Shown: piece after piece, positions 37,128 to 46,694 of the stretch
Layout: each line of letters begins with the position of its first letter
Numbering within the stretch: position 1 is the stretch's first letter
Assembly: GCA_019695575.1 (NCBI GenBank)
Contig: JADNSB010000041.1
Location: 62,001 to 126,000 of the forward strand
From: Angomonas ambiguus
Lineage: Eukaryota; Euglenozoa; Kinetoplastea; Trypanosomatida; Trypanosomatidae
Length of the DNA stretch: 64,000 nucleotides
Direction: 5' to 3'
Position numbers and translations under genes: made by a program
The notes under the pieces: model-generated
Database searches by the model: none
Told to the model about the DNA's origin: nothing
Seen by the model: only the letters and a program-made list of their open reading frames with translations

Positions 37128-37856
37128 ATGCGTCGTGTAGCTTCTCTCTCCACCGCGGCCGCCACCGCCGCCCTGTTGCCCCTCGCCCAGACCAGCCAGA
37201 CCCGGTCGATCTACACCACTTGGGGCTCTATTGTCAAGGAGCCGTGGACCAAGACCGAGTCCTGGCTGTCCCGCATCACCTCCCAGTCCAACTACAAGAG
37301 CTTCGAGTTCTGGCACGTCCCCGAAGCGGACGTCCCGGAGGGACTTCACCTCAACTCGGTGGAGACGTACCTGCTGAGCTGCATTGAGGATGATACCCAA
37401 CGTCTCCTTAATATTTCCTGGGGCTACGACTTTGACCCCTTCTGGCACGACCGTGTCAGCTCTCTGGTGATGCTCTACGATATCATCTACGAGGACCAGT
37501 ACCCCGTCTACCGCTTTATCTTTGGCAACTGCTCCCACAAGGAGGCCGAGAAGCTCTACATTGAGAAGAAGCTAAACTACCTGCGCAGCGTCCTCTTTTG
37601 GGCGGCCCGTACGGAGCGTCGCTTCACCACCATTGTGAAGGCCCGCTACACGGTGCAGCGTACGGTGTGGAATGCCCTGGAGCGGGAGCGTTACCTCTGC
37701 GCCTGTGTAGAGGCGGTAGACAGCTTTGGGGAAAAGGTACCCGAGGAGTTCCGCCAGAAGGCGATGAACGAGCTAGAGGTGCACTTAGTGAATATGCGCC
37801 ACTGGGTGTATGACTGCCCCAACGGTAAGCGTACGTTTACTCGTCGTCTTGCTTAA
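37128..37856 (+). CDS. Abundant-type mitochondrial protein, function unknown
   Basis: A 242-residue protein with a clear mitochondrial-type presequence (MRRVASLSTAAATAALLPLA), probably cleaved near residue 25-28 before SIYTTWG. The mature part is rich in Trp, Tyr and Arg and looks helical (NYLRSVLFWAARTERR; AVDSFGEKVPEEFRQKAMNEL), with no obvious transmembrane helix. Codons are strikingly C/G-ending (CTC, AAG, GAG, ACC), more than in most neighbours, which in trypanosomatids marks highly expressed genes. This fits a lineage-specific subunit of a respiratory complex, ATP synthase or mitoribosome, but I cannot say which, and no motif decides it. Confidence 0.85.
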   Translation: MRRVASLSTAAATAALLPLAQTSQTRSIYTTWGSIVKEPWTKTESWLSRITSQSNYKSFEFWHVPEADVPEGLHLNSVETYLLSCIEDDTQRLLNISWGYDFDPFWHDRVSSLVMLYDIIYEDQYPVYRFIFGNCSHKEAEKLYIEKKLNYLRSVLFWAARTERRFTTIVKARYTVQRTVWNALERERYLCACVEAVDSFGEKVPEEFRQKAMNELEVHLVNMRHWVYDCPNGKRTFTRRLA

Positions 37857-38647
37857 ACTGTCTTTCCCTCTCTTTCTCTTTTATTCAACACAGCTTTCCG
37901 AATTTGAGAAGTGGTGCTGGCGTGTGGTTCACACGTTGAACCTCCCGTATATATAATAACGTATAAATTGAGAGAATGAAGGATCGATAGAATAGACAAG
38001 AGTGTTATCTTTGAACAAAGATAATAATAATAATAAAAATTAATGTAGGATTTAGCTTTTTTTTTTTCCACTTTTTTTTTTCTGTTGTTACACACTGTAA
38101 GTCGTGAACCACAAAAAGAAAAAAAAAAAACGATTCAAATTAAAAAAGTATAAAATAATAAACAAACAAAAAAAAAAAAACTTCGAATATTTAATCAATA
38201 GCAAAATTAAATTATTTATTTTTTCTACGGGACTTCTATATATATATATATATCTTTATCCAAACAAAACTGAGTAGTGGTGTAATTACAGATAGGCATT
38301 GTTTCCTTTCTTTAGTTTTTTTTTCTAATCTTAGCTACTTACCGTCCTCAACTACTACCAAAGAAAAGCACTTACAGGCCTCCTTTTTTATTAAAAAAAA
38401 AACTTAATAATAAAATTTTTGTTAGTGGTGCTATGGAAGGAATTAAATTTGTTTTTTACTTATTCCCTCTTTTTTTTGAGGAAGTGTTACTTTCCTTCTA
38501 TATTTTTTTCCTCTATTTGTTTTTCTAGTTTATTTAACAATAGAAGTAGCTTAAAACAACAACAACAAAAAAGACAACAAAGACAACAACGAACTATCGC
38601 TAAAAAGGTTTTTTTCCCCCCTTCTTTTTTAGAACTATCGCCCCATC
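37857..38647. other. Long AT-rich intergenic spacer (791 nt)
   Basis: Contains AAT triplets near 38022-38036, T-runs at about 38059-38083, A-runs near 38119-38130 and 38169-38181, a TA run at 38238-38253, and a pyrimidine-rich tract at about 38459-38530 followed by AG near 38550, a likely acceptor for the carrier gene. Nothing gene-like is seen on either strand. Confidence 0.55.
38238..38253. repeat. (TA)n microsatellite
   Basis: About eight TA units in the spacer upstream of the carrier gene. Confidence 0.85.
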
Positions 38648-39550
38648 ATGCGAGATACCTTGGAGGCCTGTCGAGATGGCGCCATCGCTTCGTGTGTGGC
38701 GTTAGTGGTTTCTAACCCGTTTGATGTGATGCGGACCCGTTTTCAAATTCAAGGTGAGATGATGAAGCGAGGTACCTACGAGGTACGGTATCGGAATCTG
38801 TTTCAAGGAATGGCGCGTGTGGCCCGGGAGGAGGGACCGTTGGCCCTTCAAAAGGGGTTTGTCGCCGCTTCTCTGTGGCAAATCACCCAGAATGGTATTC
38901 GTATTGGACTCTATCCCATTCTGAAGCAGCGGGTGGATGAGGTGGTGGGGGGGTCGTACTTTCTGCTCGATATATTGACCGCAGCCTTCTGTGGTGTGAT
39001 TGGGGCGGTGGTGTCCTCCCCTTTTACGATGGTGAAGACACAATTGCAGGCCAACTCCGCCGCCTCACTTCGACACGGCGCAGAGAGTGTGAAGCCGGCT
39101 GGTATAGTTTCCACTTTTCGTAGTATTTATGCGGAAAGTGGGATACGGGGAATGTGGCGTGGAGTCACGATTGCCACTCAGCGTACTGCCGTCTTCAGTC
39201 TCTCCCAACTAGTCTCCTATGACGTGGCTAAAAAGGCGGTGGCACCCTATTGCGGGTCGAACCTCTCTACTCATATCGTCGCTTCCACCATCTCTTCCGT
39301 TTGTATTGTGCTTTGTACAAGTCCTTTTGATGTGGTTATGACCCGTTCTTATAACGATCGAAAGGCGTCTCGGACAGACACCAATAACACTCTTCGGCTA
39401 CTTTGGCGTATCTATCAGGTAGAGGGCATTCATGGTCTTTACAAAGGCTCTACCGCCATGTTTTCCCGTACCGCTCCCCACACCATCGTCACCTTCGTCA
39501 CGTTGGAGTACTTGAGAGCGCGGAGGCACCCTGGAAAGTCCTCCGCGTGA
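38648..39550 (+). CDS. Mitochondrial carrier family protein, OAC1/SLC25A34-35-like
   Basis: A 300-residue inner-membrane solute carrier with the three-fold repeat of about 100 residues. The repeat signatures are SNPFDVMRTRFQIQGE (repeat 1), SSPFTMVKTQLQAN (repeat 2) and TSPFDVVMTRSYND (repeat 3), each followed by a matrix helix and a G-x-x-GL/MWRG-like element (GIRGMWRG, GIHGLYKG). Repeats 2 and 3 deviate from PX(D/E)XX(K/R) in just the way I associate with the yeast oxaloacetate carrier OAC1 and SLC25A34/35, where PFDVV.TR.YN is typical. A dicarboxylate/oxaloacetate/sulfate-type substrate is therefore likely but inferred. No presequence, as usual for the family. Confidence 0.9.
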   Translation: MRDTLEACRDGAIASCVALVVSNPFDVMRTRFQIQGEMMKRGTYEVRYRNLFQGMARVAREEGPLALQKGFVAASLWQITQNGIRIGLYPILKQRVDEVVGGSYFLLDILTAAFCGVIGAVVSSPFTMVKTQLQANSAASLRHGAESVKPAGIVSTFRSIYAESGIRGMWRGVTIATQRTAVFSLSQLVSYDVAKKAVAPYCGSNLSTHIVASTISSVCIVLCTSPFDVVMTRSYNDRKASRTDTNNTLRLLWRIYQVEGIHGLYKGSTAMFSRTAPHTIVTFVTLEYLRARRHPGKSSA

Positions 39551-39845
39551 GCGAAAATAATATATATCGTCTTGTTTAAAATTAGGATTGGAGCGACGTT
39601 TTTTTTTTTTGCTGCATTACTATTATTATCGACTTGGTGAGAAATTTCCAGTCTGTATGGAGTAGGGACTGTGTCTCTCGTTGCACCTTGTTCAGTGAAA
39701 AATGACTAACCATACATTCAATTCCGTTTTCCCTTCTCTTTATACACCACAAAGACATTAGTGCTCGTCCTGTTTTATTCTTTCTGGGTTAAAATAAAAT
39801 AAACCACCCACAAAAAAAAGAAGTAGAAATCCAAAAATAATAATT

Positions 39846-40415
39846 ATGAAAAGTCTGAGTCGATGTGCTATAGGCCAATGTCACTCGTGGCTTTTAGCAA
39901 AGGGCGTTTTCTCTTACTGTCCTGTGCTATGCACATCGCTTCGTGGCTCCAAAATTAGTTCGTTTAAACAGGAAGGCTTTTTCGCGTTGGATAAGCGGAA
40001 TATAGCCGTGGACCCCACTGTGTATGAGGTGAGAACCATGCGAGGGAGTGGACCGGGTGGCCAGGGTGTGAATAGTAGTAGTAACAAGGTGGAATTACGG
40101 GTCGATTTAAATAAGCTATCAGAGTATTTCGGCGAAGAGCTGGTGGGCAAGATCGCTTCACAAAATAGTTCCCATGTTACTGTGGATTCTTCTACTTTGG
40201 TGGTTTCATCCCATGAACATCGTAGTGCGTTGAAGAATAAAGAAGCGTGCATCGAAAAGGTGCGAGAAATCATTGTTAACGCCTCTTGGGTACCTCCTGT
40301 AGAGGCGGATCCAATAGAAAAGCCTTCTCATATAGTGACACAGCACAAACAGAAACGGCGACAAAAGAGCAATATGAAACGGGCGACACGCTCTGCTCGA
40401 AAAGGAGAATGGTAG
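39846..40415 (+). CDS. Class I release factor-like protein with GGQ (ICT1/ArfB type)
   Basis: A 189-residue mitochondrial peptidyl-tRNA hydrolase-like protein. The catalytic GGQ lies at residues 71-73 in MRGSGPGGQGVNSSSNKVEL, the context of RF-1 domain proteins. The codon-recognition domains of full release factors are missing, and the C-terminus is a basic helix (KQKRRQKSNMKRATRSARKG), as in ICT1/ArfB, where it enters the empty mRNA channel to rescue stalled ribosomes. The N-terminal ~40 residues are compatible with mitochondrial import. The mL62-type ribosome-integrated form and the C12orf65-like (mtRF-R) form are alternatives. Confidence 0.88.
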   Translation: MKSLSRCAIGQCHSWLLAKGVFSYCPVLCTSLRGSKISSFKQEGFFALDKRNIAVDPTVYEVRTMRGSGPGGQGVNSSSNKVELRVDLNKLSEYFGEELVGKIASQNSSHVTVDSSTLVVSSHEHRSALKNKEACIEKVREIIVNASWVPPVEADPIEKPSHIVTQHKQKRRQKSNMKRATRSARKGEW

Positions 40416-40470
40416 ACTCTTTTACCTATTCTTATTGGTTTCATTTACAGCGGATAAAGACCACTATATT

Positions 40471-40488
40471 CACACACACACACACACA
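40471..40488. repeat. (CA)n microsatellite
   Basis: About nine CA units just downstream of the release-factor gene. Confidence 0.85.
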
Positions 40489-40656
40489 TAAAACAATATT
40501 AATAGAAATAAAAAATGGTGAATATTAACTCGTTTTTCCCCCGTATCCGGTGTGGTCTTTGGTGTGGAATACTTTCTCTTTCTCTGTCTCTCTCCGCTTT
40601 TCTTTTTTCTTTACTCTTGTTGTTTTGCTTATTAGTGTGTATTCTGTTTTTGGAAA

Positions 40657-41286
40657 ATGCGTCCGTTTTCTCGCCGGTTGTTGACGGTTCTACCCGCCCA
40701 GTCCCTCCGCTGGGGCTCTGTCCTCTCCAAAGAAGACTTACCCACCGATCCCTACACCTCAAAGGTAGCGGGCGTCCTTCGTAAGAAAGTGTACGCTAAG
40801 GACTACTCCAGTGCGGGGCTCACCGAAAAGGAGGAACAGATCATCACCGAGTGGAGAAATCCCCATCTGGGTGAGACAGCCGCCAAGTCGGCGGAGCCGG
40901 ACGACATCGGAGACGTTCGCGGAGAGCCGTCGGAGGGGTCGGTGGATGTGGCGGGGAAGCACGGGGCTACTTTCCGGGACCAGCGGCCCATAGACCCCAA
41001 CGAAGACCCCGAAAGTAAACGACGTCGCCTCATTTTTCAGTCTCGCTATCGGGGTATGGTGGAGATGGACCTCATTTTTGGCCACTTTGCGCGAACGAAA
41101 TTAGAATCCCTCGACGCTGCGTTGTTGGACGAGTATGATCTACTCCTTAAACAGCTCGACAGTGATTTGTTTCGTTGGCTTATTGTGGGAGAAAAGGCCC
41201 CTGACAATATTGAAAACTCCAAGTGCTACCATGCGTTAAAAGACTTTATTGAGAATGAGCGAACGGAGCTCTTAGGTAACTATTAA
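40657..41286 (+). CDS. SDHAF2: Succinate dehydrogenase assembly factor 2 (SDHAF2/Sdh5)
   Basis: A mitochondrial matrix protein needed to attach FAD covalently to the flavoprotein subunit of complex II. After a presequence (MRPFSRRLLTVLPAQSLRWG) and a variable region, the conserved Sdh5 domain spans about residues 120-200: RRRLIFQSRYRGMVEMDLIF, GHFARTKLESLDAALLDEYD and DLFRWLIVGEKAPDN. The RGM.E.DL motif is the family hallmark. The 209 aa are longer than yeast Sdh5 (about 160) because of the linker. An ATG at 40515 opens an overlapping frame, but it lies before the pyrimidine tract at about 40570-40632 and the AG near 40634, so it should not be in the mature message. Confidence 0.93.
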   Translation: MRPFSRRLLTVLPAQSLRWGSVLSKEDLPTDPYTSKVAGVLRKKVYAKDYSSAGLTEKEEQIITEWRNPHLGETAAKSAEPDDIGDVRGEPSEGSVDVAGKHGATFRDQRPIDPNEDPESKRRRLIFQSRYRGMVEMDLIFGHFARTKLESLDAALLDEYDLLLKQLDSDLFRWLIVGEKAPDNIENSKCYHALKDFIENERTELLGNY

Positions 41287-41694
41287 AATAAAATAAAATA
41301 CACATTAAATTAAGTGTTTGTGATATCACATAATTGGAGAAAAAAATGTGAAAACAACCAAATTCCGCTAACTGCGATTTTTTTTTTTCTTTCAGTTTCC
41401 TTTCTTTTAATTTTCCTTTTCGTCTGGCTCCATGGGTTTCAGGTGCCCTCTAAGCGTTTACCTCCACACTCTTCCTCTCTTTCTTCTTTTCTGGTAACCG
41501 TCTTCCTCTGCTCATAATTTACGTTTTGTCGTCTAGCACATTTATTATTAGTAGGTGTTGTTACTCTTTTTTTATATCCCTTTATTTCCAATTCATTGGA
41601 AATCCCAATTATTAACTTAGATGTTTGTTACGTAGTATTTTACGTCCTCCGTATTAGTGAATCAGTTTTAATTATTTTTTAGTGTTAGACTCTC
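41287..41694. other. Intergenic spacer
   Basis: 408 nt of AT-rich sequence with a pyrimidine tract at about 41379-41425 and further T-rich sequence to 41682, AG at 41681-41682. No gene is seen. Confidence 0.55.
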
Positions 41695-44600
41695 ATGAGC
41701 GCTACTTCTTCGGGTAAGTCGTCCTCCCACGTTACCAAGTTCTATGATACACAACCTTTCCCCCCTTCTAGCCCGATTGCGGGATCGATGTCCGTGGTGA
41801 CGCCCTTGCTAGTTAATGGTAGGACGAAACGCATTAGCTTCTTCCCCGTCCATGAAAAGAAGGACATTTCGAATACGTTCCCTCGACCGAGTCAAAGGAG
41901 AGCGGTCGGTTCTATAGCGGCTGCCTCAGGCCAGGAGAGGTCGTCGAGGACGTCGCACCACACGTACGAAGTAAACGGAAGGGGCGGTATCTCTTCCTAT
42001 GAGTCCACCAACAATAATAATATTATCAGTGGCTCCGAAAATAGTTTTTCCCAAAACTCCAAGTTTGGCGGGGCACAAAAATCGTTTTTAGAAAGCTTAA
42101 GCGGAAGCGGTTCCTCAGCCACGGAGCGAGAGAATACCTCGAAAACCCCGGACGGTTATTTTCTTAGCATGTCTGAATTTAGAAGATATGCGAGTAGTTT
42201 TTTCCTGTTTAGTGAACCGGTGATGGAGGCGGTCGCCCATGCCTGTGCGGCGTCGACGCTTTCCTTACTAGGGGCCCAGCGGGTGGCGTCGGAGGCGAGT
42301 CTGGAGGTGACACTAGGGGCCGACACATTACAGTTCCCGTGGAACTACTCTAACCGTTACCTCGTGCAGCAACGAAACGCCCTGATCAACGTGAATGATG
42401 CGATTGCGTTTTTAGAACAAGGATGGTCGATAGACGCAGCGGCGACGAACTATCACGCCTACTTTCCCTCCTTCTTGCTGGTTGGAGCGGTTCACTTTTG
42501 GGTGGATCACCAGGGGGTACTCACTACCCCGAGTGACCCGGATGTTAGTTGTACCACTTTTTTATTGCTTTCGTCCACGCTGTTTCGCACTCTTCCTGGG
42601 TTTCCAATTGAGATCTTGTTCACCACTAGTCCCGATTTATCCGTGGGGACTACCCCAGCGGGAAGGAGTCTCTCTAGTTGTGCGACCGATTGGATGCACT
42701 CGACCCCAAAGTCCATCCACCAGCGCCCCTACATCGCACTTTGGCCCGTTATTACACTGGAGCGGTTCGCCCTTCTTATGCTCCGATGGAAAAAATCCCC
42801 TGCCGCCGTGATTGAAACGATACTGAAGGAGAAGGACTCTCCGTCAGAAACGGCTGTTACCAACGGTGCGACTTCTGTCGGTGCTTCCATTCTCACAAAT
42901 GGCACCAGTAACACTAGCCACCACCATCACCACCAGGAGAATGCTGCTAATAAGAATACACTGCATCCGTATATGAAGGGGAAAGTGGCTACGCTCCCTA
43001 AAACGGCGTCAGAACAAAGCATCCAGACGATAATGCACAAGTACAACGTTGTAAATGAGGAAAAACGAAACCGGAAAAGTGAGGAAACCCCGTCGCTGTC
43101 TCTCGCGCACCCTTATTCCCTTCCTAAAACACCACAGTTCACCTCCACCACGTTGAATATTACAGACGAGCTAGGTTTATCGGGTCTGCACGATTCGAAC
43201 TCTAGGGTTCCCTACTCTTATTCGGTAGAGGACCGTGCGAAACGGTATAACGCTTCCCCAACGGTACCGGATATATCCTCCATCAATGCCAGTCGGAACG
43301 GAAGCAGTAGACCCCTTTTTCAAGTTCGTTCTGAGGGATTCGAGCCCTCCCCATTCGTCGCCCCTACTCCCCCCACAGATCCTGTTCCTCACGACGTCAA
43401 TCGCCGGCGGTACTCCTTCGACCTTCAGGATAGAAAGAATGAGAGAACCGATTCAACTCACTTCAATGCCCCGGTTGCCCCTTCCACCCCCAACAGGATC
43501 GGGGAATCGGAAACAGTGAAACTCTCCAACTCCACCGATGCCGACGGACGACTGGAAGGGGTTGGGGCCCCTCGTGGAGGGAGCCTCCAGGACAGCCAAT
43601 CCTTTTCCGGGCGTGTGGATGTTCCGGCGAACTTTCCGCTCTTTCACCACTCTACCGAGGAGATGCCCACCAGGGAGAACAATGGAGTGACCGAACTGAA
43701 GCGGCCCCATTCTCCCTTGTTCGTCTCGCGGTCTGACTCCGACCGCCGCCCACCGTACTCCGTTCCCCAACGCTACTTGTCTGGAACGAATACGCTCAAA
43801 ACAAACACTAGTGAACCACTCTGGGATTCTGCCTTGACGATCCACTCCTCTAGTCGGTCCAACTCTCTTCGTGGAGTCGACACCCCTACAGTACGCTCCC
43901 CGGTCCAAGCAGGGCGTCACACCTTTTCTGACATACTTCCCCCCACCACCAACGGTATGAGTAAGGCACTGTCGACGCAACTCGAGTACCAGGCGGTGCA
44001 GGTGCCGAATTTGGTAGTGTATCCTCCTCCTAAGCTGTTCATCTATCACGACGGGGAAGCATCACGGACGTGTCTCTCCGTGAGCACCTTGTCGAGGGGT
44101 GGTCCGCCTAATGGGGCGGAGAGTAATGGGACTCACACCGATACGGAAAGTTCCTGTTTCAATGAAGACAGCATCAAGTCTACCAATGCGAGTTATCGTA
44201 ATTCTATTGCTATGCTGTACGTTCTTCTACTCATCCAACGCGTAGGACGAGGCTACACGACTAGGAAGGCGCTGTCTTCGTTGTGTCGTCCCAAAAGCCC
44301 TCCTTCGAAAAAGAGTCCGACTCCTAAACTGAAGTCGTTACTTCGGCCGCAGTTGGTGTTTTCGGCGCCCCCGGATCTCGACGAAAGTGAGGGAATGTTC
44401 ACCGAAAACTCTGTGGTAAATAACAAGGAAGAAAGGCCCCCACCTTTAACCGCGTTCAGTGTGCCCCTGAAAAGTATCACTTCCCACGCTGACAACTTTG
44501 ATGAAACCCCCCGTCAAACAACTAGCTCTTTTCGACCCAAGTCCCCCAACTCCGTCAGTGCCACCATTTGTTACACGGCGTCGATGGCAGAGGCACCACC

Positions 44601-46212
44601 ACTTCAGGAGTCCTTTGTCAACAAGAGTATCTTCTCCCTAGAGGACTACTCCCTGTACGACAGGGCTTCCTCCCCTCGGGTAAACCCCAGCACCTCTGCC
44701 TACTCGAACAGCAGGACGCTCATCGGTCGGGACAATACCCCGCTCAGTGATATTGCGGAGGGAAGGAAAAATCCGTCCCAAGCGGAGGCCGCCTCACTGC
44801 TGTGCCGGGTGTATCTTGGCTATCAAGAGAGGGTTTCTTTGGGTATTCGGCGAAGGGAACGGAATGAGGAGATGGTGTTGGATGAGCACTTGAGTACCCT
44901 CCTAGCGGAGCGCCGTAGGTCGTCAATCCCAAAGCCTCAACCGCCTTCGTTTTCCTTTTCGTTTCGTCCAGACCAAAAAACAGGCCCCACACCGACCCCT
45001 TCCTCTCCCCCCACGACCCCACCAATGTCCTTGGTTCCCACTCCCCCCAACTCCACGGTGGGTAGCTCCCGGCAAAGTCCCCACTTTGTGTCTAATAATG
45101 AGAAAGTGTTTCCCTCTCTCCCCTTCCGTCCACAGTCTCCACCGGCGGCAACGAACGGGGCGGCTAACAAAGAGGACGACAAGGATAGCATCCCAAACTC
45201 GGTTCGAAGCTCACTGGCGGACTTTTCCCTCGTCATGAAGCACGGCACGCCACAACTCCCCGACGGTAGTCTAAAGCCTACTAACGCGATGGGCAGCAAC
45301 AATCCGCTCCTCAGCCCACACCCCCCCACTGCCTCTTTCAGTAACTCTCCTTTGATCCCAGTGCTCCCGTGGCTGCCCAACCGCTCGCTCGAGTTGAACG
45401 ACGCAATGACGTCCGCCCGGGAAAAGAACGCGGCGGCAGGAACTTACATGACCCCCATGGAATTTTCCTTGGCGGACACCCATCGTAGTTTGCGCTCCGG
45501 TGGTAGTCTGTACCAAGGTGGAAGTATGTATCAAGCCTTTAGCTTTAGTACCACCACCCGCAGTAACGCCCCCTTCAACAACACCTACTCCGTTTCCGAG
45601 TTTATGCATAACTTTAGCGTCAACCCTAAAGACCCCTGGACGTTGGACGGGGTGACAGTGGTGGATACCGACAGCGACATCGAGGATGATATCTCCACCG
45701 TCTCCAGTGACGACGAGCCCGAACAGCCCCCTGACGAAGAAGAAAACCACTCCATTGACAGCGAAGAGTTCGAAAACGATGTTATTAATCTTCAAATTGA
45801 AACGGATAACTTGATCGAAGGAAAGGACTTGTACAAGAGTCTTGGCCACGACACGGATATCTCGAAGGAAGAAGCGCTCTCTCTGATCCAGCGAGTGGGC
45901 CGAGGGTTTCTGTGCCGACGACATCAGAACTTTCTGTTTATGGTACGAGTGAGTAAAGAAGAGATTCAGTTAATGCACCGAGTCGTGAAAGGGTTTTTGA
46001 CTCGAAAAGAGTTGGGATTTCGTTACTTGGTATTTCAAATGGCGAACCGGGATATGGAGTATTGGGAGCTGAGAAATAAAAAGGCGATTTCGATACAGAG
46101 AGTGGCGAGAGGGTTTGTGGCGCGACAAAAGACCAAACGTTTGCAACGGAAACTACAAACACGCCTAGAACTCCGCATAGCGGCAGAACAGGTGGACCTT
46201 GACGAGGATTAA
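41695..46212 (+). CDS. Large IQ-motif protein, largely disordered
   Basis: A 1505-residue protein, mostly Ser/Pro/Thr-rich and probably disordered, with five IQ-like calmodulin/centrin-binding motifs: about residue 846 (LIQRVGRGYTTRKAL), about 1033 (LLCRVYLGYQERVSL), and a C-terminal cluster at about 1396, 1425 and 1464 (LIQRVGRGFLCRRH, LMHRVVKGFLTRKE, SIQRVARGFVARQK). One folded-looking region lies at about residues 155-370 (SMSEFRRYASSFFLFSE, RFALLMLRWKKSPAAVIE). An acidic stretch (about 1325-1365) precedes the IQ cluster. No motor or kinase domain is seen. IQ-rich proteins in trypanosomatids are often cytoskeletal or flagellar, so a structural calcium-responsive role is plausible but not shown. 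The ATG follows TTAG at 41685-41688. Confidence 0.85.
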   Translation: MSATSSGKSSSHVTKFYDTQPFPPSSPIAGSMSVVTPLLVNGRTKRISFFPVHEKKDISNTFPRPSQRRAVGSIAAASGQERSSRTSHHTYEVNGRGGISSYESTNNNNIISGSENSFSQNSKFGGAQKSFLESLSGSGSSATERENTSKTPDGYFLSMSEFRRYASSFFLFSEPVMEAVAHACAASTLSLLGAQRVASEASLEVTLGADTLQFPWNYSNRYLVQQRNALINVNDAIAFLEQGWSIDAAATNYHAYFPSFLLVGAVHFWVDHQGVLTTPSDPDVSCTTFLLLSSTLFRTLPGFPIEILFTTSPDLSVGTTPAGRSLSSCATDWMHSTPKSIHQRPYIALWPVITLERFALLMLRWKKSPAAVIETILKEKDSPSETAVTNGATSVGASILTNGTSNTSHHHHHQENAANKNTLHPYMKGKVATLPKTASEQSIQTIMHKYNVVNEEKRNRKSEETPSLSLAHPYSLPKTPQFTSTTLNITDELGLSGLHDSNSRVPYSYSVEDRAKRYNASPTVPDISSINASRNGSSRPLFQVRSEGFEPSPFVAPTPPTDPVPHDVNRRRYSFDLQDRKNERTDSTHFNAPVAPSTPNRIGESETVKLSNSTDADGRLEGVGAPRGGSLQDSQSFSGRVDVPANFPLFHHSTEEMPTRENNGVTELKRPHSPLFVSRSDSDRRPPYSVPQRYLSGTNTLKTNTSEPLWDSALTIHSSSRSNSLRGVDTPTVRSPVQAGRHTFSDILPPTTNGMSKALSTQLEYQAVQVPNLVVYPPPKLFIYHDGEASRTCLSVSTLSRGGPPNGAESNGTHTDTESSCFNEDSIKSTNASYRNSIAMLYVLLLIQRVGRGYTTRKALSSLCRPKSPPSKKSPTPKLKSLLRPQLVFSAPPDLDESEGMFTENSVVNNKEERPPPLTAFSVPLKSITSHADNFDETPRQTTSSFRPKSPNSVSATICYTASMAEAPPLQESFVNKSIFSLEDYSLYDRASSPRVNPSTSAYSNSRTLIGRDNTPLSDIAEGRKNPSQAEAASLLCRVYLGYQERVSLGIRRRERNEEMVLDEHLSTLLAERRRSSIPKPQPPSFSFSFRPDQKTGPTPTPSSPPTTPPMSLVPTPPNSTVGSSRQSPHFVSNNEKVFPSLPFRPQSPPAATNGAANKEDDKDSIPNSVRSSLADFSLVMKHGTPQLPDGSLKPTNAMGSNNPLLSPHPPTASFSNSPLIPVLPWLPNRSLELNDAMTSAREKNAAAGTYMTPMEFSLADTHRSLRSGGSLYQGGSMYQAFSFSTTTRSNAPFNNTYSVSEFMHNFSVNPKDPWTLDGVTVVDTDSDIEDDISTVSSDDEPEQPPDEEENHSIDSEEFENDVINLQIETDNLIEGKDLYKSLGHDTDISKEEALSLIQRVGRGFLCRRHQNFLFMVRVSKEEIQLMHRVVKGFLTRKELGFRYLVFQMANRDMEYWELRNKKAISIQRVARGFVARQKTKRLQRKLQTRLELRIAAEQVDLDED

Positions 46213-46382
46213 AGTCTTGATCTATTTAATTTGTACCTTTTTTTTTTGTTGTTGTTGTTGTTACGGTTGCTTCACTTTTTTTTTTTTTAATCTTTCACTT
46301 GTACTATCAAATCAAAAATTACTCGATCTATCCCCCCTCCTCTCCCCCCTTGAAACCTAATGACATATTACTCATTTGTTTT

Positions 46383-46384
<2 letters not shown>

Positions 46385-46444
<60 letters not shown>
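46385..46444. repeat. (TA)30 microsatellite
   Basis: Thirty perfect TA dinucleotides (60 nt), the longest simple repeat in the window. Confidence 0.95.
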
Positions 46445-46452
<8 letters not shown>

Positions 46453-46638
46453 TATATGTGTTGTACTAGTATTGTACTGTTGACCTTATTTTGGCCGTTG
46501 CAGACAAAAGTATTTATCTCAGTTTTTGTAGCACTCCTCCTGTAAATGACTAATCTTGAATTACATTCTTCCTCACTTCTCCCGTGACCTCTCTCTTCTT
46601 TGACTTTACATTTTTTTGCTATTTCCTTTAACATTACA

Positions 46639-46639
46639 A

Positions 46640-46667
<28 letters not shown>
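46639..46667. repeat. (AAT)n microsatellite
   Basis: About nine AAT units ending about 28 nt upstream of the WW-domain gene start, so probably within its 5' leader. Confidence 0.88.
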
Positions 46668-46671
<4 letters not shown>

Positions 46672-46694
46672 TACATAACAATAAGCTGTATAAT

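Larger units (their letters stand above)
46213..46694. other. Intergenic spacer with long (TA)n and (AAT)n repeats
   Basis: 482 nt. T-runs (46239-46248, 46278-46289) are followed by a perfect 60-nt TA repeat, then mixed sequence and an AAT repeat just before the next start. A pyrimidine-rich stretch at about 46567-46630 may serve as the splice signal. The minus-strand frame through it encodes Tyr-Ile repeats and is an artefact. Confidence 0.6.

Noticed and set aside
40515-40784. 89-residue frame upstream of and overlapping SDHAF2
   Set aside because: Its ATG lies before the pyrimidine tract and probable acceptor, and the hydrophobic stretch is the tract itself (Ser-Leu repeats).
46368-46676. 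102-residue minus-strand frame through the TA repeat
   Set aside because: Translates simple repeats as poly Tyr and Tyr-Ile; not a gene.
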